Positions 34,861 through 43,876 of a DNA stretch of 64,000 nucleotides are shown piece after piece. The stretch is from Sphingopyxis panaciterrae (lineage in GTDB: Bacteria > Pseudomonadota > Alphaproteobacteria > Sphingomonadales > Sphingomonadaceae), in the NCBI RefSeq assembly GCF_011762125.1, contig NZ_JAASQN010000001.1, forward strand, positions 1,302,001 through 1,366,000, read 5' to 3'. The notes below the pieces were generated by a model, which was not told the DNA's origin, ran no database searches, and saw nothing but the letters and a program-made list of their open reading frames with translations. A program made the position numbers and the translations under genes. Positions within the stretch are counted from its first letter, which is position 1. The number at the start of each line of letters is the position of its first letter.

Positions 34861-35829
34861 TCAGATCTCGAAATTAATCATTTTGGCCATGATGAAGACA
34901 CCGATGCCCATCCACAACAGACCGCCGAGCCCGGCAATAATCAGCCGTTGTTCGAAGAAGAAGCCCTGCAGATATTCGGGATTCATCATCCACACGATGC
35001 CGAAAACGAAGAAGGGCAGAGAACCGACGATATAGGCCGATGCCTTTGCTTCCGACGACATGGCGCGGATCTTGAGTTTCATCTGCGCGCGTTTGCGCAA
35101 GACGTCGGACAGATTCGCCAATGTTTCGGCGAGGTTGCCGCCCGTCTCGCGCTGGATCGATATCGTGATGCAGAAGAACTGGAACTCGGGGGTTCCGAGC
35201 ATGTTCGCCGTTTCCTGCAACGCTGCTTCCATTGTATTGCCGATACGGATGCGTTCGATCACGCCCTTGAATTCCTCTCCGACCGGGCCCGGAAGCTCCT
35301 GGCTTACGATCTGGAAGGTTTCGGTCACCGGCAAGCCCGATTTGAGTCCGCGAACAAGCAGGTCGATCGCATCCGGGAAACGCGCCGTGAACTTGAGTAC
35401 ACGTTTCTTGATGAGTCGTCCGACGACCCAATAGGGCAGGCCGATGCCCGCCATCAGGCCGACCAGACCTGCAAGCAGCGGGGGCGATCGAAAGACAAGC
35501 AAAACGCCGGTCACGATGATGAACGCGGCCATCGACCCGAACATATACTGGCTGACGGTCCAGCCCTTGCCCGTCCGGCGCAGCCGCAATTCCATTTGCT
35601 CGCGGCGCGGCATCAGGCTGGAGATCCGGGCATCCCCCTGTCCCCCTGCCTGAATGGTCTTGCGCATCTGAGCTGCAACGACCGCTTCGGTCGTATCGGC
35701 GTGCCGGTCCTTGACCATCGACAGGCGCCGTGACTTGGCCTTGCCGACCGACGGCCCGCCTAGGAGGATCACCAGCACGGCAAAAGCCAGGAAGGCAGCG
35801 ACGACGATGAGGATGACTGACAGGTTCAT
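34861..35829 (-). CDS. tadB: Tad pilus inner-membrane platform protein TadB
   Basis: A 322-residue T2SSF-domain protein. N-terminal helix 5-25, two helices about 95-135, the T2SSF domain from about 150 (FPDAIDLLVRGLKSGLPVTE, then QRETGGNLAETLANLSDVLR) and C-terminal helices about 265-285 and 295-315. It would pair with TadC and normally dock the CpaF/TadA ATPase. That ATPase gene is missing: only 66 bases separate tadB from the upstream cpaE. Confidence 0.93.
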   Translation of the reverse strand: MNLSVILIVVAAFLAFAVLVILLGGPSVGKAKSRRLSMVKDRHADTTEAVVAAQMRKTIQAGGQGDARISSLMPRREQMELRLRRTGKGWTVSQYMFGSMAAFIIVTGVLLVFRSPPLLAGLVGLMAGIGLPYWVVGRLIKKRVLKFTARFPDAIDLLVRGLKSGLPVTETFQIVSQELPGPVGEEFKGVIERIRIGNTMEAALQETANMLGTPEFQFFCITISIQRETGGNLAETLANLSDVLRKRAQMKLKIRAMSSEAKASAYIVGSLPFFVFGIVWMMNPEYLQGFFFEQRLIIAGLGGLLWMGIGVFIMAKMINFEI

Positions 35830-35895
35830 GGTCTGGATTTGTCCGCTTCGGTCAAGAGGGCGCGGCTGACCGGCGGAGCCGGTCAGCGCGAATCC

Positions 35896-37173
35896 CTATT
35901 TCGCGCCTTTCTTGGCCATCATTCCACCAATGCCGCCGAGCTTGCCGAGCAGCGAGCCGCCCGATTTCGCCTTTTTGGCGGCTGCCGGCGCTTCCTCGGC
36001 TTCGTCGTCGGCCGCATCGAGCACGAGCCGCATCAGGTTCGTCCACACTTGAGCCGCCTTCGTGCCCTTGCAGATTTCGGCATAGGATTTGCCGAGCTTC
36101 GCCGACTGGCTCACCAGCTTGGGGTCGAACGGGATGAGGACGTCGATCGGACGTTCGATCGACGATTCAAATTCCTTGCGCGACAGTTCGCCGATCGCGG
36201 TCTGGAACTTGTTCGCGACGAGTATCACGCGCGAACCTGGGACATTCTGTTTGAACCAGGAAAGCAGGCGAATGGTGTCGCGCGCCGAGGCGAGCGTGAC
36301 ATCGCTGACCAGCAGGATCGTTCCGACTTCCGACACCAGATGCGGGAAGGGGATCAATACTTGGCGCGGGATGTCGATGATCGTGATCTCGAACGCGTTG
36401 CGCAGTTCCTCTTCGAGCTGGAAGAAGGCCGAACCGTCGGTCATCACCGGCTGGTGGATAGGCGCTTCTGCCGACAGCAGGCTGAGCTTGTCCGATGCGC
36501 GCACCATCGCGCGTTCAATGAACAGCCCGTCGATGCGGCTGGGGTTGTCGATTGCGTCGATCAGCCCGCGGCCCGGTTCGAGGTCGAGCGTCAGGGCGCC
36601 GGTACCGAAATGGACATCGAGGTCGAGCAGCGCGGTCTGGCGATCGGCCTGCGCGCTTATCGCCCAAGCGAGCGACGTCGCGACGAGCGATGCGCCAGCC
36701 CCGCCGCGAACTCCGACGACTGCCATCATGTGATGCGGCTTGGCGTCGTGCATGTCGGCATGTTTCGGTGCGCTGAGCATCGCCTGTGCCATCGTCAGCG
36801 ACTCGCGGACCTGATCGAGCGACAGCGGTTTCAGAAGATAATCCTGAATTCCGCTGGACAAAAGGTCACGGTAGAGGCGGACATCGTTGACCTGCCCGGC
36901 CGCGATCACGACCGTTCCAGGTTCGCAAACTTCGGCGAGGGCGTTGATATCGTTGATCGGGTCGCCCGATTCCGACATGTCCACGAACAGGATGTTCGGG
37001 CTTGCCGAAACCGACAGCGACTGGACGGCATTACGAAGGCCACCCTTGTTGCACTTCTCGATCGGCCAGCCCATGTCGCCGGCGGCGACGCGGATGAGCT
37101 CGAGCGTGTCGTCGTCGCAGACGAAGGCATTGAAGAGATCGCGCAGACCCACGGGTTTGAAAGGAGCGTTCAC
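35896..37173 (-). CDS. cpaE: Tad pilus localisation ATPase-like protein CpaE
   Basis: A 425-residue protein with a receiver-like N-terminal domain (about 15-130) and a MinD/ParA-like domain. The deviant Walker A reads VRGGAGAS (155-162), lacking both the signature and the P-loop lysine, as in other CpaE/TadZ proteins, so ATP hydrolysis is doubtful. LLDLDVHFGTGALTLDL near 190 is the switch region. The C-terminus is Lys/Ala/Gly-rich. It probably places the pilus machine at a cell pole. The GTG start overlaps the cpaD stop. Confidence 0.92.
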   Translation of the reverse strand: MNAPFKPVGLRDLFNAFVCDDDTLELIRVAAGDMGWPIEKCNKGGLRNAVQSLSVSASPNILFVDMSESGDPINDINALAEVCEPGTVVIAAGQVNDVRLYRDLLSSGIQDYLLKPLSLDQVRESLTMAQAMLSAPKHADMHDAKPHHMMAVVGVRGGAGASLVATSLAWAISAQADRQTALLDLDVHFGTGALTLDLEPGRGLIDAIDNPSRIDGLFIERAMVRASDKLSLLSAEAPIHQPVMTDGSAFFQLEEELRNAFEITIIDIPRQVLIPFPHLVSEVGTILLVSDVTLASARDTIRLLSWFKQNVPGSRVILVANKFQTAIGELSRKEFESSIERPIDVLIPFDPKLVSQSAKLGKSYAEICKGTKAAQVWTNLMRLVLDAADDEAEEAPAAAKKAKSGGSLLGKLGGIGGMMAKKGAK

Positions 37174-37814
37174 TTGCCGCCTCCGCTATTCGTCGACTGG
37201 CCGCGCAGGTCGCCGGCGCCTGTCTGGGGTTTTTCGCGATAGGTCTTGATCGCCCGGCTCGCGGCGGCCGGGTCGTTCCGGTCCTCGCTCGTGCCCTTGA
37301 TCAGATCGTTCGGATCGGCGACCATCGCCGCGAGATTGCTGTTAATCGCGCAACCATAATTCGATGACGTCGCATTTTTGTAATTGATCGAATATTTGCT
37401 GGCCCAGTCGGGGCAGCCCGCCACGCTGGCCGAGGCGCGGGTGATCACGACACGCAGATAGCCTGGCGGCACAGCGCCAGTGGTGACGGGAACGTCGCTG
37501 CTCATCAGCAATCCGCGTCGCTCGATCATCGAACGGATCGTCGCCTGTGCACTGGTCGAACCATAGGCCGACGGATCTTCCACCGCGATGCGATCGCCAT
37601 AACGCGCGCCCATCGTGTCGAGCCAGCCCTGGAGGCGGCCCTGTTCGCTGGGCGGCAGGTCGCCATTCGCGGCGGCGACGTCGAACTGATAGATGGCGTT
37701 GCGGACGACCGGCTGGTGCACCGACTCAAGGCTGGTGTTGCTGGTGGCGCTGCCGGCGCAGCCGGCGAGCGAAGTGGCCAGCGCCAGGACCGTCCAAATT
37801 GCGATTTTGTTCAT
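37170..37814 (-). CDS. cpaD: Tad pilus lipoprotein CpaD
   Basis: A 214-residue outer-membrane lipoprotein of the CpaD/TadD-adjacent type. Lipobox LAGC with Cys19; the mature part has VVRNAIYQFDVAAANGDLPP and ITRASASVAGCPDWASKYS, then GCAINSNLAAMVADPNDLI, which is the CpaD signature. It would help insert or stabilise the CpaC secretin. ATG 37814 has CAGGAG upstream and starts the lipoprotein signal directly, so the longer in-frame start is rejected. Confidence 0.9.
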   Translation of the reverse strand: MNKIAIWTVLALATSLAGCAGSATSNTSLESVHQPVVRNAIYQFDVAAANGDLPPSEQGRLQGWLDTMGARYGDRIAVEDPSAYGSTSAQATIRSMIERRGLLMSSDVPVTTGAVPPGYLRVVITRASASVAGCPDWASKYSINYKNATSSNYGCAINSNLAAMVADPNDLIKGTSEDRNDPAAASRAIKTYREKPQTGAGDLRGQSTNSGGGK

Positions 37815-37839
37815 CACTTTGCTCCTGAAATCCAGCGCG

Positions 37840-39384
37840 TCACTTGATGCTGAAACCGGGCGACACTTCGTCGGTGCCACGCAGGCGGTCGGCATCGCCC
37901 ACCGTCGTGTCGAGGCGTGGCTTCGGCCGGTCGCCGCCGGTTACGCCATTGTTTTCCTGTCCGAGCAGCAACCGCGAGAGGTCGTTCGGAGCCTGGAAAG
38001 CATCGGTCGGCAGCTTGATCTCGTTCGCCGACACCGGATTGACCAGATAGGGCGTCACCACGATCACCAGTTCGGTCTCGCCGCGGCGGAAGCTGTCGGA
38101 CTTGAACAACATCCCAAGCACCGGCACGTCGCCGAGGCCCGGAAGCTTGTCGATCGCGCCGATCGAGCGGTTGTTCATCAAACCGGCGATCATGAAGCTT
38201 TCGCCCGAGCCGAGCTCGACCGTCGTTTCCGCGCGGCGGATCGTCAGCGCCGGGATCTGGAAGCCTTCCATTTCGATCGCGCCTTCGGTCGACAGTTCCG
38301 ACACTTCGGGCCGCACACGCAGGCTGATACGGCCGTTCGACAGCACTGTCGGCGTGTAAGCGAGGCTGACGCCATATTTGCGATATTCGATCGTCGTGCC
38401 GGCGAAGTTGCCGGGGATCGGGATCGGGAATTCGCCGCCCGCGAGGAAGTCGGCAGTCTCGCCCGAAATCGCGGTCAGGTTCGGCTGGGCCAGCGTCGCG
38501 ACCATGCCCGAACGTTCGCCCATATCGAGCGACGCCATCAGGTCGAGCCCGAACAGGCGACCGGCCCCGGCAAGGCTCCGCGTACCCGACGGATTGGTGA
38601 ACTGATATTGGGTGCCCAGGATTGTGCTGTTGATTGGCTGTCCGGTCACGGGATTATAAGGGCGCGGGACCGGGCTACCCGGAAAGACGGCCGTTGGCGC
38701 CTGGATATCGGTGATCGTGCCGGGTGAACGGCCGTTGAATATACCGCCCAGGAAGCCGCCCGTCATGTCGCGGGTCAACAGGTTGCCGCTGATTTCCTTG
38801 ACCAGCGACCGGTTGACCTCGGCGATGCGGACTTGCAGATTGACCTGCAGCGGCGTCGCGGTGCGCAGGCGCGAGACCACCTTTGTCTGTTCGCCGACGA
38901 AAGCCTGTACCAGCCGTTCGGCTTCGGCGCCGTCGTCGGGCGACTGGACGGTGCCGGTCAACAGGACGAGGCCGTTCATCGTGTTCGCCGAAATCGAGGC
39001 TTCGGGCATCGCGAGCGACAACATCTGATCGATCGTCTCGATGTTGTTGCCGACGCGGGCGACGGTCGAATAGACGACGCGGCCGTTGGCGTCGGTGGCA
39101 TAGATGCTAGTCTCGCCGGGCGCCTTGCCGAAGACATAGAGCTGGCGGCTCGAGCGGACCTGCACGTCGGCGACCTTGTCGTCGGCGACGAACACGTCGG
39201 TCATCGCGGCGGGGAGGCTGATAAGGCGGCCGCGGCCGACCGACAAGTCGATGCTGCCGTTGGCGTTCTGGACTGCCTGGGCCGACGCTTGCTGGGCCGG
39301 AGCGGAGATCAGTGTGGCGGCGATCAGGCTGATGGCTATGGTGCGCGCCAGTGCCGTCGCCTTTGAAGTGGCTTTGCTGTTCAT
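37840..39384 (-). CDS. cpaC: Tad pilus outer-membrane secretin CpaC
   Basis: A 514-residue secretin. Signal peptide about 1-36, an N-terminal pilus-assembly domain (about 42-110, ending GETSIYATDANGRVV), a BON-like module (about 115-175), and the C-terminal secretin domain (about 250-430) with EFPIPIPGNFAGTTIEYRKYG and VPVLGMLFKSD. It forms the outer-membrane channel for the Flp fibre. Its ATG is one base after the cpaB stop. Confidence 0.95.
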   Translation of the reverse strand: MNSKATSKATALARTIAISLIAATLISAPAQQASAQAVQNANGSIDLSVGRGRLISLPAAMTDVFVADDKVADVQVRSSRQLYVFGKAPGETSIYATDANGRVVYSTVARVGNNIETIDQMLSLAMPEASISANTMNGLVLLTGTVQSPDDGAEAERLVQAFVGEQTKVVSRLRTATPLQVNLQVRIAEVNRSLVKEISGNLLTRDMTGGFLGGIFNGRSPGTITDIQAPTAVFPGSPVPRPYNPVTGQPINSTILGTQYQFTNPSGTRSLAGAGRLFGLDLMASLDMGERSGMVATLAQPNLTAISGETADFLAGGEFPIPIPGNFAGTTIEYRKYGVSLAYTPTVLSNGRISLRVRPEVSELSTEGAIEMEGFQIPALTIRRAETTVELGSGESFMIAGLMNNRSIGAIDKLPGLGDVPVLGMLFKSDSFRRGETELVIVVTPYLVNPVSANEIKLPTDAFQAPNDLSRLLLGQENNGVTGGDRPKPRLDTTVGDADRLRGTDEVSPGFSIK

Positions 39385-39385
39385 C

Positions 39386-40423
39386 TTACTTACCCCCCAC
39401 CGGAATTTCGGTGACCTGGCCGCCGCGGGTCACGCGGACGACAGGGCCGCGGGGTGCCGCCGGTGCGGCAGGCCCCATCGCCGACGGCGTACCGCCGCCA
39501 TAGGATTGCGGCTGCTGCCGCGGTGCCTGGACGCGGCCGCTGACAGGAACCCAAAAGCGCGAAACATCGCCGCCGGTGGTCGCCGATCCACGACCCGAGG
39601 TCGGGCGAGCGGCGGCTTCGGCCAGCATCTTCTTTTCGGCGGCAGTGCCGCCCTTTGCCGGAACATTGACTTCGCCCGATGCGATTGCGGCATCGAGGTC
39701 GCCGGCGCTTTCGGCCAGCGGACGCAGGGCGAGCGACAATTTGCCCATATCCTGCGCGACGGCAATTTTTTCGGCAATTTCGGGCGTCGCTTCGAGCGTC
39801 ACCGAGCCAAAGGTGCGAACCGGGGTCTTGCCCGTTTCGTCTTCGGCATCGTAGCGCTGGTCGGTGGCGAGCACGCGAACGTTGCGGACAATGGTTTCGG
39901 CGGTGAAAAGTTGATCGTCGGGATAGGAACTGCCTTCCTTCACCCTGATCTCCTGAGCCAGGACCACATCGACGCGGTCGCCCGGAAACACGAAGCCGGC
40001 GACGCCCTGTTCCTGCGACACCTTGACGGTAACCGCGCGCATCCCCGGACCAAGCGCCGCGGCCAGGAAGCCGCGATCGTCGGGATGGACGAGCGCGCCC
40101 TGCGTGACCGGCTGGCCGGCGGTGATCGGATAACGGACCACCGTGCCGACCAGCGTGTTCACGTCGGTCTTGTCCTTCAGGAAATAGGCCTTCTCGACCA
40201 GTTCCTTCGGCCACGGCTGAAAGCGGAAGCTGTCGGGGCCGACGATCGTCCCGACCGGCAGTTGCCGGGTGGCGACGAGGATCATCGGGCCGTTGATTTC
40301 CGGCGCGGCGGCGGCCCGGGCTTCCGGTGCCGGCGTTCCGCGCAACATCTGGTTGACCCCGAACGCGGCACAGATCGCAATGACCAGCGCGCCGACGATC
40401 AGCATTATCTTTCGCGTATCCAT
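39386..40423 (-). CDS. cpaB: Tad pilus assembly protein CpaB
   Basis: A 345-residue periplasmic protein with an N-terminal anchor (about 6-26) and a SAF/beta-clip domain (about 45-115, LVATRQLPVGTIVGPD) followed by the RcpC domain to about 235. The C-terminal 110 residues are Ala/Gly/Pro-rich and end in VTRGGQVTEIPVGGK. ATG 40423 puts the anchor at the N-terminus. It acts with the CpaC secretin. Confidence 0.92.
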   Translation of the reverse strand: MDTRKIMLIVGALVIAICAAFGVNQMLRGTPAPEARAAAAPEINGPMILVATRQLPVGTIVGPDSFRFQPWPKELVEKAYFLKDKTDVNTLVGTVVRYPITAGQPVTQGALVHPDDRGFLAAALGPGMRAVTVKVSQEQGVAGFVFPGDRVDVVLAQEIRVKEGSSYPDDQLFTAETIVRNVRVLATDQRYDAEDETGKTPVRTFGSVTLEATPEIAEKIAVAQDMGKLSLALRPLAESAGDLDAAIASGEVNVPAKGGTAAEKKMLAEAAARPTSGRGSATTGGDVSRFWVPVSGRVQAPRQQPQSYGGGTPSAMGPAAPAAPRGPVVRVTRGGQVTEIPVGGK

Positions 40424-40471
40424 GACGATTTTTCGCCTCCTAACACCCACCGGACGCGGCGGTGCTTACCC

Positions 40472-40960
40472 TCAGGTCGAACCGATAGACTGAAACTGGT
40501 TAAAATATTGTTGGTGAAGCGCCCAAAGGCCTGCGGCCGCGATCGCGACGCCGTACGGCACTTCGACCGGCCCCTCGGAAGGGCGCAGCTTCATGTGGAC
40601 AAGCATCGCCGCGGACAGGATGCCCCCCCCGATCGCCATGATGGTCAGCATGGGCATGAAGAGGGGAAGGGGCACCCACAGCATGACGGCGCCGATCATC
40701 TTGACGTCGCCGCCGCCCATGGCGCCGACCGCGAAGAGCCCGACAAAGAGGAGGAACACCGCAAAGGCCGCGCCGAACTGGATCGGCACATCGGGCCAGA
40801 TCGGCAGTCCGATCGCCATCCAGAAGGGGATCGCGAGCAACGCCATGGCGGCGTTGAGCCCGTTGGAAATCGTGCGCGAGCGAAGATCGCTTATGGCGGC
40901 GACGATCATGAGCGCGGCCAGAACGGCCATCAAAGCAAGAGAGGCTGGGCCGTTTTCCAT
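40472..40960 (-). CDS. cpaA: Prepilin peptidase CpaA
   Basis: A 162-residue inner membrane aspartic protease of the short type IV prepilin peptidase kind (no methylase domain). Catalytic Asp25 (AISDLRSRT) and Asp85 (MGGGDVK) are present, and five or six helices cover the protein. It matures the Flp pilin and pseudopilins, but no flp gene lies upstream, where the divergent DAO gene starts about 85-100 bases away. It is the first gene of the Tad operon, and its promoter must lie in that short gap. Confidence 0.93.
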   Translation of the reverse strand: MENGPASLALMAVLAALMIVAAISDLRSRTISNGLNAAMALLAIPFWMAIGLPIWPDVPIQFGAAFAVFLLFVGLFAVGAMGGGDVKMIGAVMLWVPLPLFMPMLTIMAIGGGILSAAMLVHMKLRPSEGPVEVPYGVAIAAAGLWALHQQYFNQFQSIGST

Positions 40961-41056
40961 CGGCTTTCCTATAGTCTTGATGGCTTACCAAAGCGTAACC
41001 ATCCGGGGCGGAGCGCGCGGCTTGCATTCCGCTGGCCAGCGGATATGCGGGCGCCC

Positions 41057-42187
41057 ATGATCGCCGCACTGCCTTCATCCACCGATGTCCTGATCGTCGG
41101 CGCCGGAATCGCCGGCGCCAGCCTGGCTGCGGCGCTCGCTCCCCATCGCGGTGTCGTCATGATCGAAGCGGAGGATATGCCCGGGCGCCACGCGACGGGC
41201 CGTTCGGCGGCTTTCTGGCACGAAAGCTATGGTGGGGCCGGGGTGCAGCCGCTCTCCGCCGCATCATTCGCCGTGCTCGACAATCCGCCGCCTGAATTTT
41301 CGGACCGCGGCTTCCTCTTGCCGCGTACCGCGCTGACGCTAGGCCGGCATGACGAGGCTTCGGCGGTCGATGCGTTTGTCGCCGAATTTTCCGCGAAAGA
41401 TGTCGATGTGACCCGGCTCGCGGGTGCCCAGGTGGCCCGCAAAATTCCCGGCCTTCGCCCCGAGTGGACCGAAGCCGCCTATGAACCGGCATGCCGCGAT
41501 ATCGACGTCGGTGCGTTGCACGCCGCCTATTTGCGGGCGGCAAGGCGGGCGGGGGCGACCGTTGTAACGCGCGCACCGCTCACGGCAGCGCGGCGCGCCG
41601 GCGACGGCTGGGAGGTGCAAACCGGTGCGGGAACGATCCGCGCCGCCCTGATCGTCAATGCAGCCGGTGCCTGGGCCGACGAGGTTGCCGCCGCATGCGG
41701 CGTTACGCCGCTGGGCATCCGGCCGCTCCGCCGGACCGTCCTCCAGCTACGGCTCGGCGTTCCGGTGCCTGCCGACCTGCCGCTCGTCGTCCATGTCGGC
41801 AGCGAATTCTATTTCAAGGGCGAAAGCGAGGGGCGAATCTGGCTCAGCCCGCACGACGAAACGCCGTCGCCTGCATGCGATGCGGCGCCCGATGAAATAG
41901 ACGTCGCACTCGCCATCGACCGGCTGCAATCGGTGGTCGACTGGCCCATCGCGATGGTCGAGCGCAAATGGGCGGGACTGCGCAGTTTTGCGCCCGATCG
42001 CATGCCCGTCTTTGGCGCCGACGGCCGCGAACCGGCCTTCATCTGGTGCGCCGGACAGGGCGGGGTGGGCATCCAGACCGCCCCCGCGATCTCGGCGCTT
42101 CTCGCGGCAGAGCTGGGCGCACCGGCGCCGTACGGAGCGATCGGCGCGATCGACCCTGCGTCCTTTGCGCCGACGCGTTTCGCGTGA
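41057..42187 (+). CDS. DAO-family FAD-dependent oxidoreductase
   Basis: A 376-residue flavoprotein. The FAD motif VLIVGAGIAGASLAAALAP is at about 12-30, GRHATGRSAAFW near 50 and a C-terminal IWCAGQGGVGIQTAPA near 335. The fold is that of D-amino-acid/glycine oxidases and D-arginine dehydrogenase (DauA) homologues; the substrate could be a D-amino acid or N-methyl amino acid. An ATG 12 bases upstream (41045) is equally possible. No heme or electron-transfer partner is adjacent. Confidence 0.88.
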   Translation: MIAALPSSTDVLIVGAGIAGASLAAALAPHRGVVMIEAEDMPGRHATGRSAAFWHESYGGAGVQPLSAASFAVLDNPPPEFSDRGFLLPRTALTLGRHDEASAVDAFVAEFSAKDVDVTRLAGAQVARKIPGLRPEWTEAAYEPACRDIDVGALHAAYLRAARRAGATVVTRAPLTAARRAGDGWEVQTGAGTIRAALIVNAAGAWADEVAAACGVTPLGIRPLRRTVLQLRLGVPVPADLPLVVHVGSEFYFKGESEGRIWLSPHDETPSPACDAAPDEIDVALAIDRLQSVVDWPIAMVERKWAGLRSFAPDRMPVFGADGREPAFIWCAGQGGVGIQTAPAISALLAAELGAPAPYGAIGAIDPASFAPTRFA

Positions 42188-42263
42188 CGGCTTGCGCGCG
42201 CGTGGCGGCGGCGTAAATTCGGTTCCGGTCGCCTGTTCCGGCGACTCCTGCACCGGAGGTTTC

Positions 42264-42440
42264 ATGGCCCATTATTTCGAGATCAAGACGAACAAGGCCG
42301 GCGAGTACGTCGCCTATTTCAAATATAACAGCGAACCGATCTTCTGGACCGAAGGCTATTCGAGCAAGGCGTCGGCCAAGAATGCGATCGAATCGATCCT
42401 CAAGAACGGCCCGGGTGCCGAAGTGCGCGACGCCGAATGA
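42264..42440 (+). CDS. YegP-like DUF1508 protein
   Basis: A 58-residue protein consisting of one DUF1508 unit: HYFEIKTNKAGEYVAYFKYN, then EPIFWTEGYSSKASAKNAIES and a short tail. E. coli YegP holds two tandem units; this is a single one. The function is unknown. GGAGGTTTC directly precedes the ATG, a very strong ribosome-binding site. Confidence 0.9.
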   Translation: MAHYFEIKTNKAGEYVAYFKYNSEPIFWTEGYSSKASAKNAIESILKNGPGAEVRDAE

Positions 42441-42458
42441 GGCACGCCGCGCGGGCGT

Positions 42459-42917
42459 TCAGCGCGCCCGCGCGACGGCCAGCGCGGCGTCGCTCGCGAG
42501 CTGGTCGGCGATTTCGTTGTCGCCGTGGCCGGCGTGGCCCTTGACCCACAGCCATTCGATATCGTGCCGCTTCGCCTCGGCGACCAGGCGCTGCCACAGA
42601 TCGGCGTTGGCGACGGGCTTTTTGGCGGCGGTTTTCCAGCCGTTCTTCTGCCAGCCGAACACCCATTTGGTGATGCCGTCGCGAACATAGATGCTGTCGG
42701 TCGACAGTTCGACGCGGCAACGGCGTTTCAACGCCGCGAGCGCCTCGATCGCTGCCATCAGCTCCATGCGGTTGTTCGTCGTGTCGGGTTCGCCGCCCGA
42801 CAATTTTTTCACGACATCGCCCCACCGGAGCACCGCGCCCCAGCCGCCCGGGCCGGGATTGCCCTTGCACGCGCCGTCGGTCGCGACGATCACCGTCTTT
42901 GTCGGCGCATCGCTCAT
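42459..42917 (-). CDS. rnhA: Ribonuclease HI
   Basis: A 152-residue RNase H that removes RNA from RNA-DNA hybrids. The four catalytic acidic residues are present: Asp14 ([11 protein letters not shown]), Glu52 (NRMELMAA), Asp74 (STDSIYV) and Asp138 (NEIADQLA). The basic handle region [13 protein letters not shown] is retained. Its ATG overlaps the thrB stop (ATGA), making it the last gene of ispH-thrB-rnhA. Confidence 0.95.
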   Translation of the reverse strand: MSDAPTKTVIVATDGACKGNPGPGGWGAVLRWGDVVKKLSGGEPDTTNNRMELMAAIEALAALKRRCRVELSTDSIYVRDGITKWVFGWQKNGWKTAAKKPVANADLWQRLVAEAKRHDIEWLWVKGHAGHGDNEIADQLASDAALAVARAR

Positions 42918-43876
42918 GCGGCGGAAAACAGGCTGGCGGCGTCTTTGGCCTGATAGCAGCGCAGGCGGTTCAGAAAGGGTGCCGGGTCCTTGCGCGTGAC
43001 GAGCGCGTCGGCCGGCGTGTGGACCCAGTCGTGCGCCCGCGTCAGCAAGAAGCGCAGCGATGCCCCGCGCGCGAGCAGTGGCAGCGCCGCGATTTCGGCG
43101 TCCGACAGCGCAATTTCTCGTACATATCCGCGCATCAGCGCCGCGGCGCGAGCATGGTCGCAGCACGTGCCGTCGGTCGAAAAGGTCCATGACGCATGGG
43201 TGATCGCCACGTCATAGGCACGGAAATCGGTCGCAGCGAAATAGAAGTCGATCAGGCCGGTCACGCGGTTGCCCAGCATCAGGACGTTGTCGGGAAACAG
43301 GTCGGCGTGAATGACATGTGCCGGAAGGTCGGCGGGCCAGTTGGCGTCGAGCCATGCAAGTTCGTCGTCGACGACCGATTGCAGGCCCGGGATGACGGCG
43401 TCGAGATCGCCGGTCGCGTCGGCGACGGCGCGCCAGTGACGGTGCCCCATGCTGTTTTCGCGTGTGCTGACGAAATTCGCGGCACTCCGGTGCATTGCGC
43501 CCAGAGCGCCGCCGGCCGCCGCGCACTGTTCGGGCGTCGGGTGGGTCAGCGATATGCCGGACAGGAACTGGATGATGCAGGCGGCGCGTCCCGAAATCTG
43601 CTGGATCGCTTCACCTTCGCGATCGCGGATCATCGCGGGGACGGGGCAGTCTTCCTTTGCGAGATGGCCCAGCAGGTCGACGAAAAAGGGAAGGTCGCCG
43701 GCCTGCACGCGCTTTTCATAGAGCGTCAGAATGAAGCGCCCGCCGGTCGTTTCGAGCAGGAAATTGCTGTTTTCGACCCCTTCGGCGATCCCTTTGCACG
43801 ACAGGACGGTGCCGATGTCGTAGCGGGCGACGAGTGCGGCCAGATCGTCGGGATCGACCTCGGTATAGACGGCCAT
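42914..43876 (-). CDS. thrB: Homoserine kinase, APH-fold type
   Basis: A 320-residue kinase of the aminoglycoside phosphotransferase fold, the ThrB2-type homoserine kinase of alphaproteobacteria, which makes O-phosphohomoserine for threonine synthesis. Visible: [19 protein letters not shown] opening, [15 protein letters not shown] near 30, and the catalytic [15 protein letters not shown] with [10 protein letters not shown]. It overlaps ispH (TGATG) and rnhA (ATGA). No thrA or thrC is nearby. Confidence 0.93.
   Translation of the reverse strand: MAVYTEVDPDDLAALVARYDIGTVLSCKGIAEGVENSNFLLETTGGRFILTLYEKRVQAGDLPFFVDLLGHLAKEDCPVPAMIRDREGEAIQQISGRAACIIQFLSGISLTHPTPEQCAAAGGALGAMHRSAANFVSTRENSMGHRHWRAVADATGDLDAVIPGLQSVVDDELAWLDANWPADLPAHVIHADLFPDNVLMLGNRVTGLIDFYFAATDFRAYDVAITHASWTFSTDGTCCDHARAAALMRGYVREIALSDAEIAALPLLARGASLRFLLTRAHDWVHTPADALVTRKDPAPFLNRLRCYQAKDAASLFSAA

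Noticed and set aside
40961..41044. Possible CtrA site upstream of cpaA (TTAC-N7-TAAC)
   Set aside because: Both half-sites deviate from TTAA; too weak to call, although CtrA control of Tad genes is known in Caulobacter.
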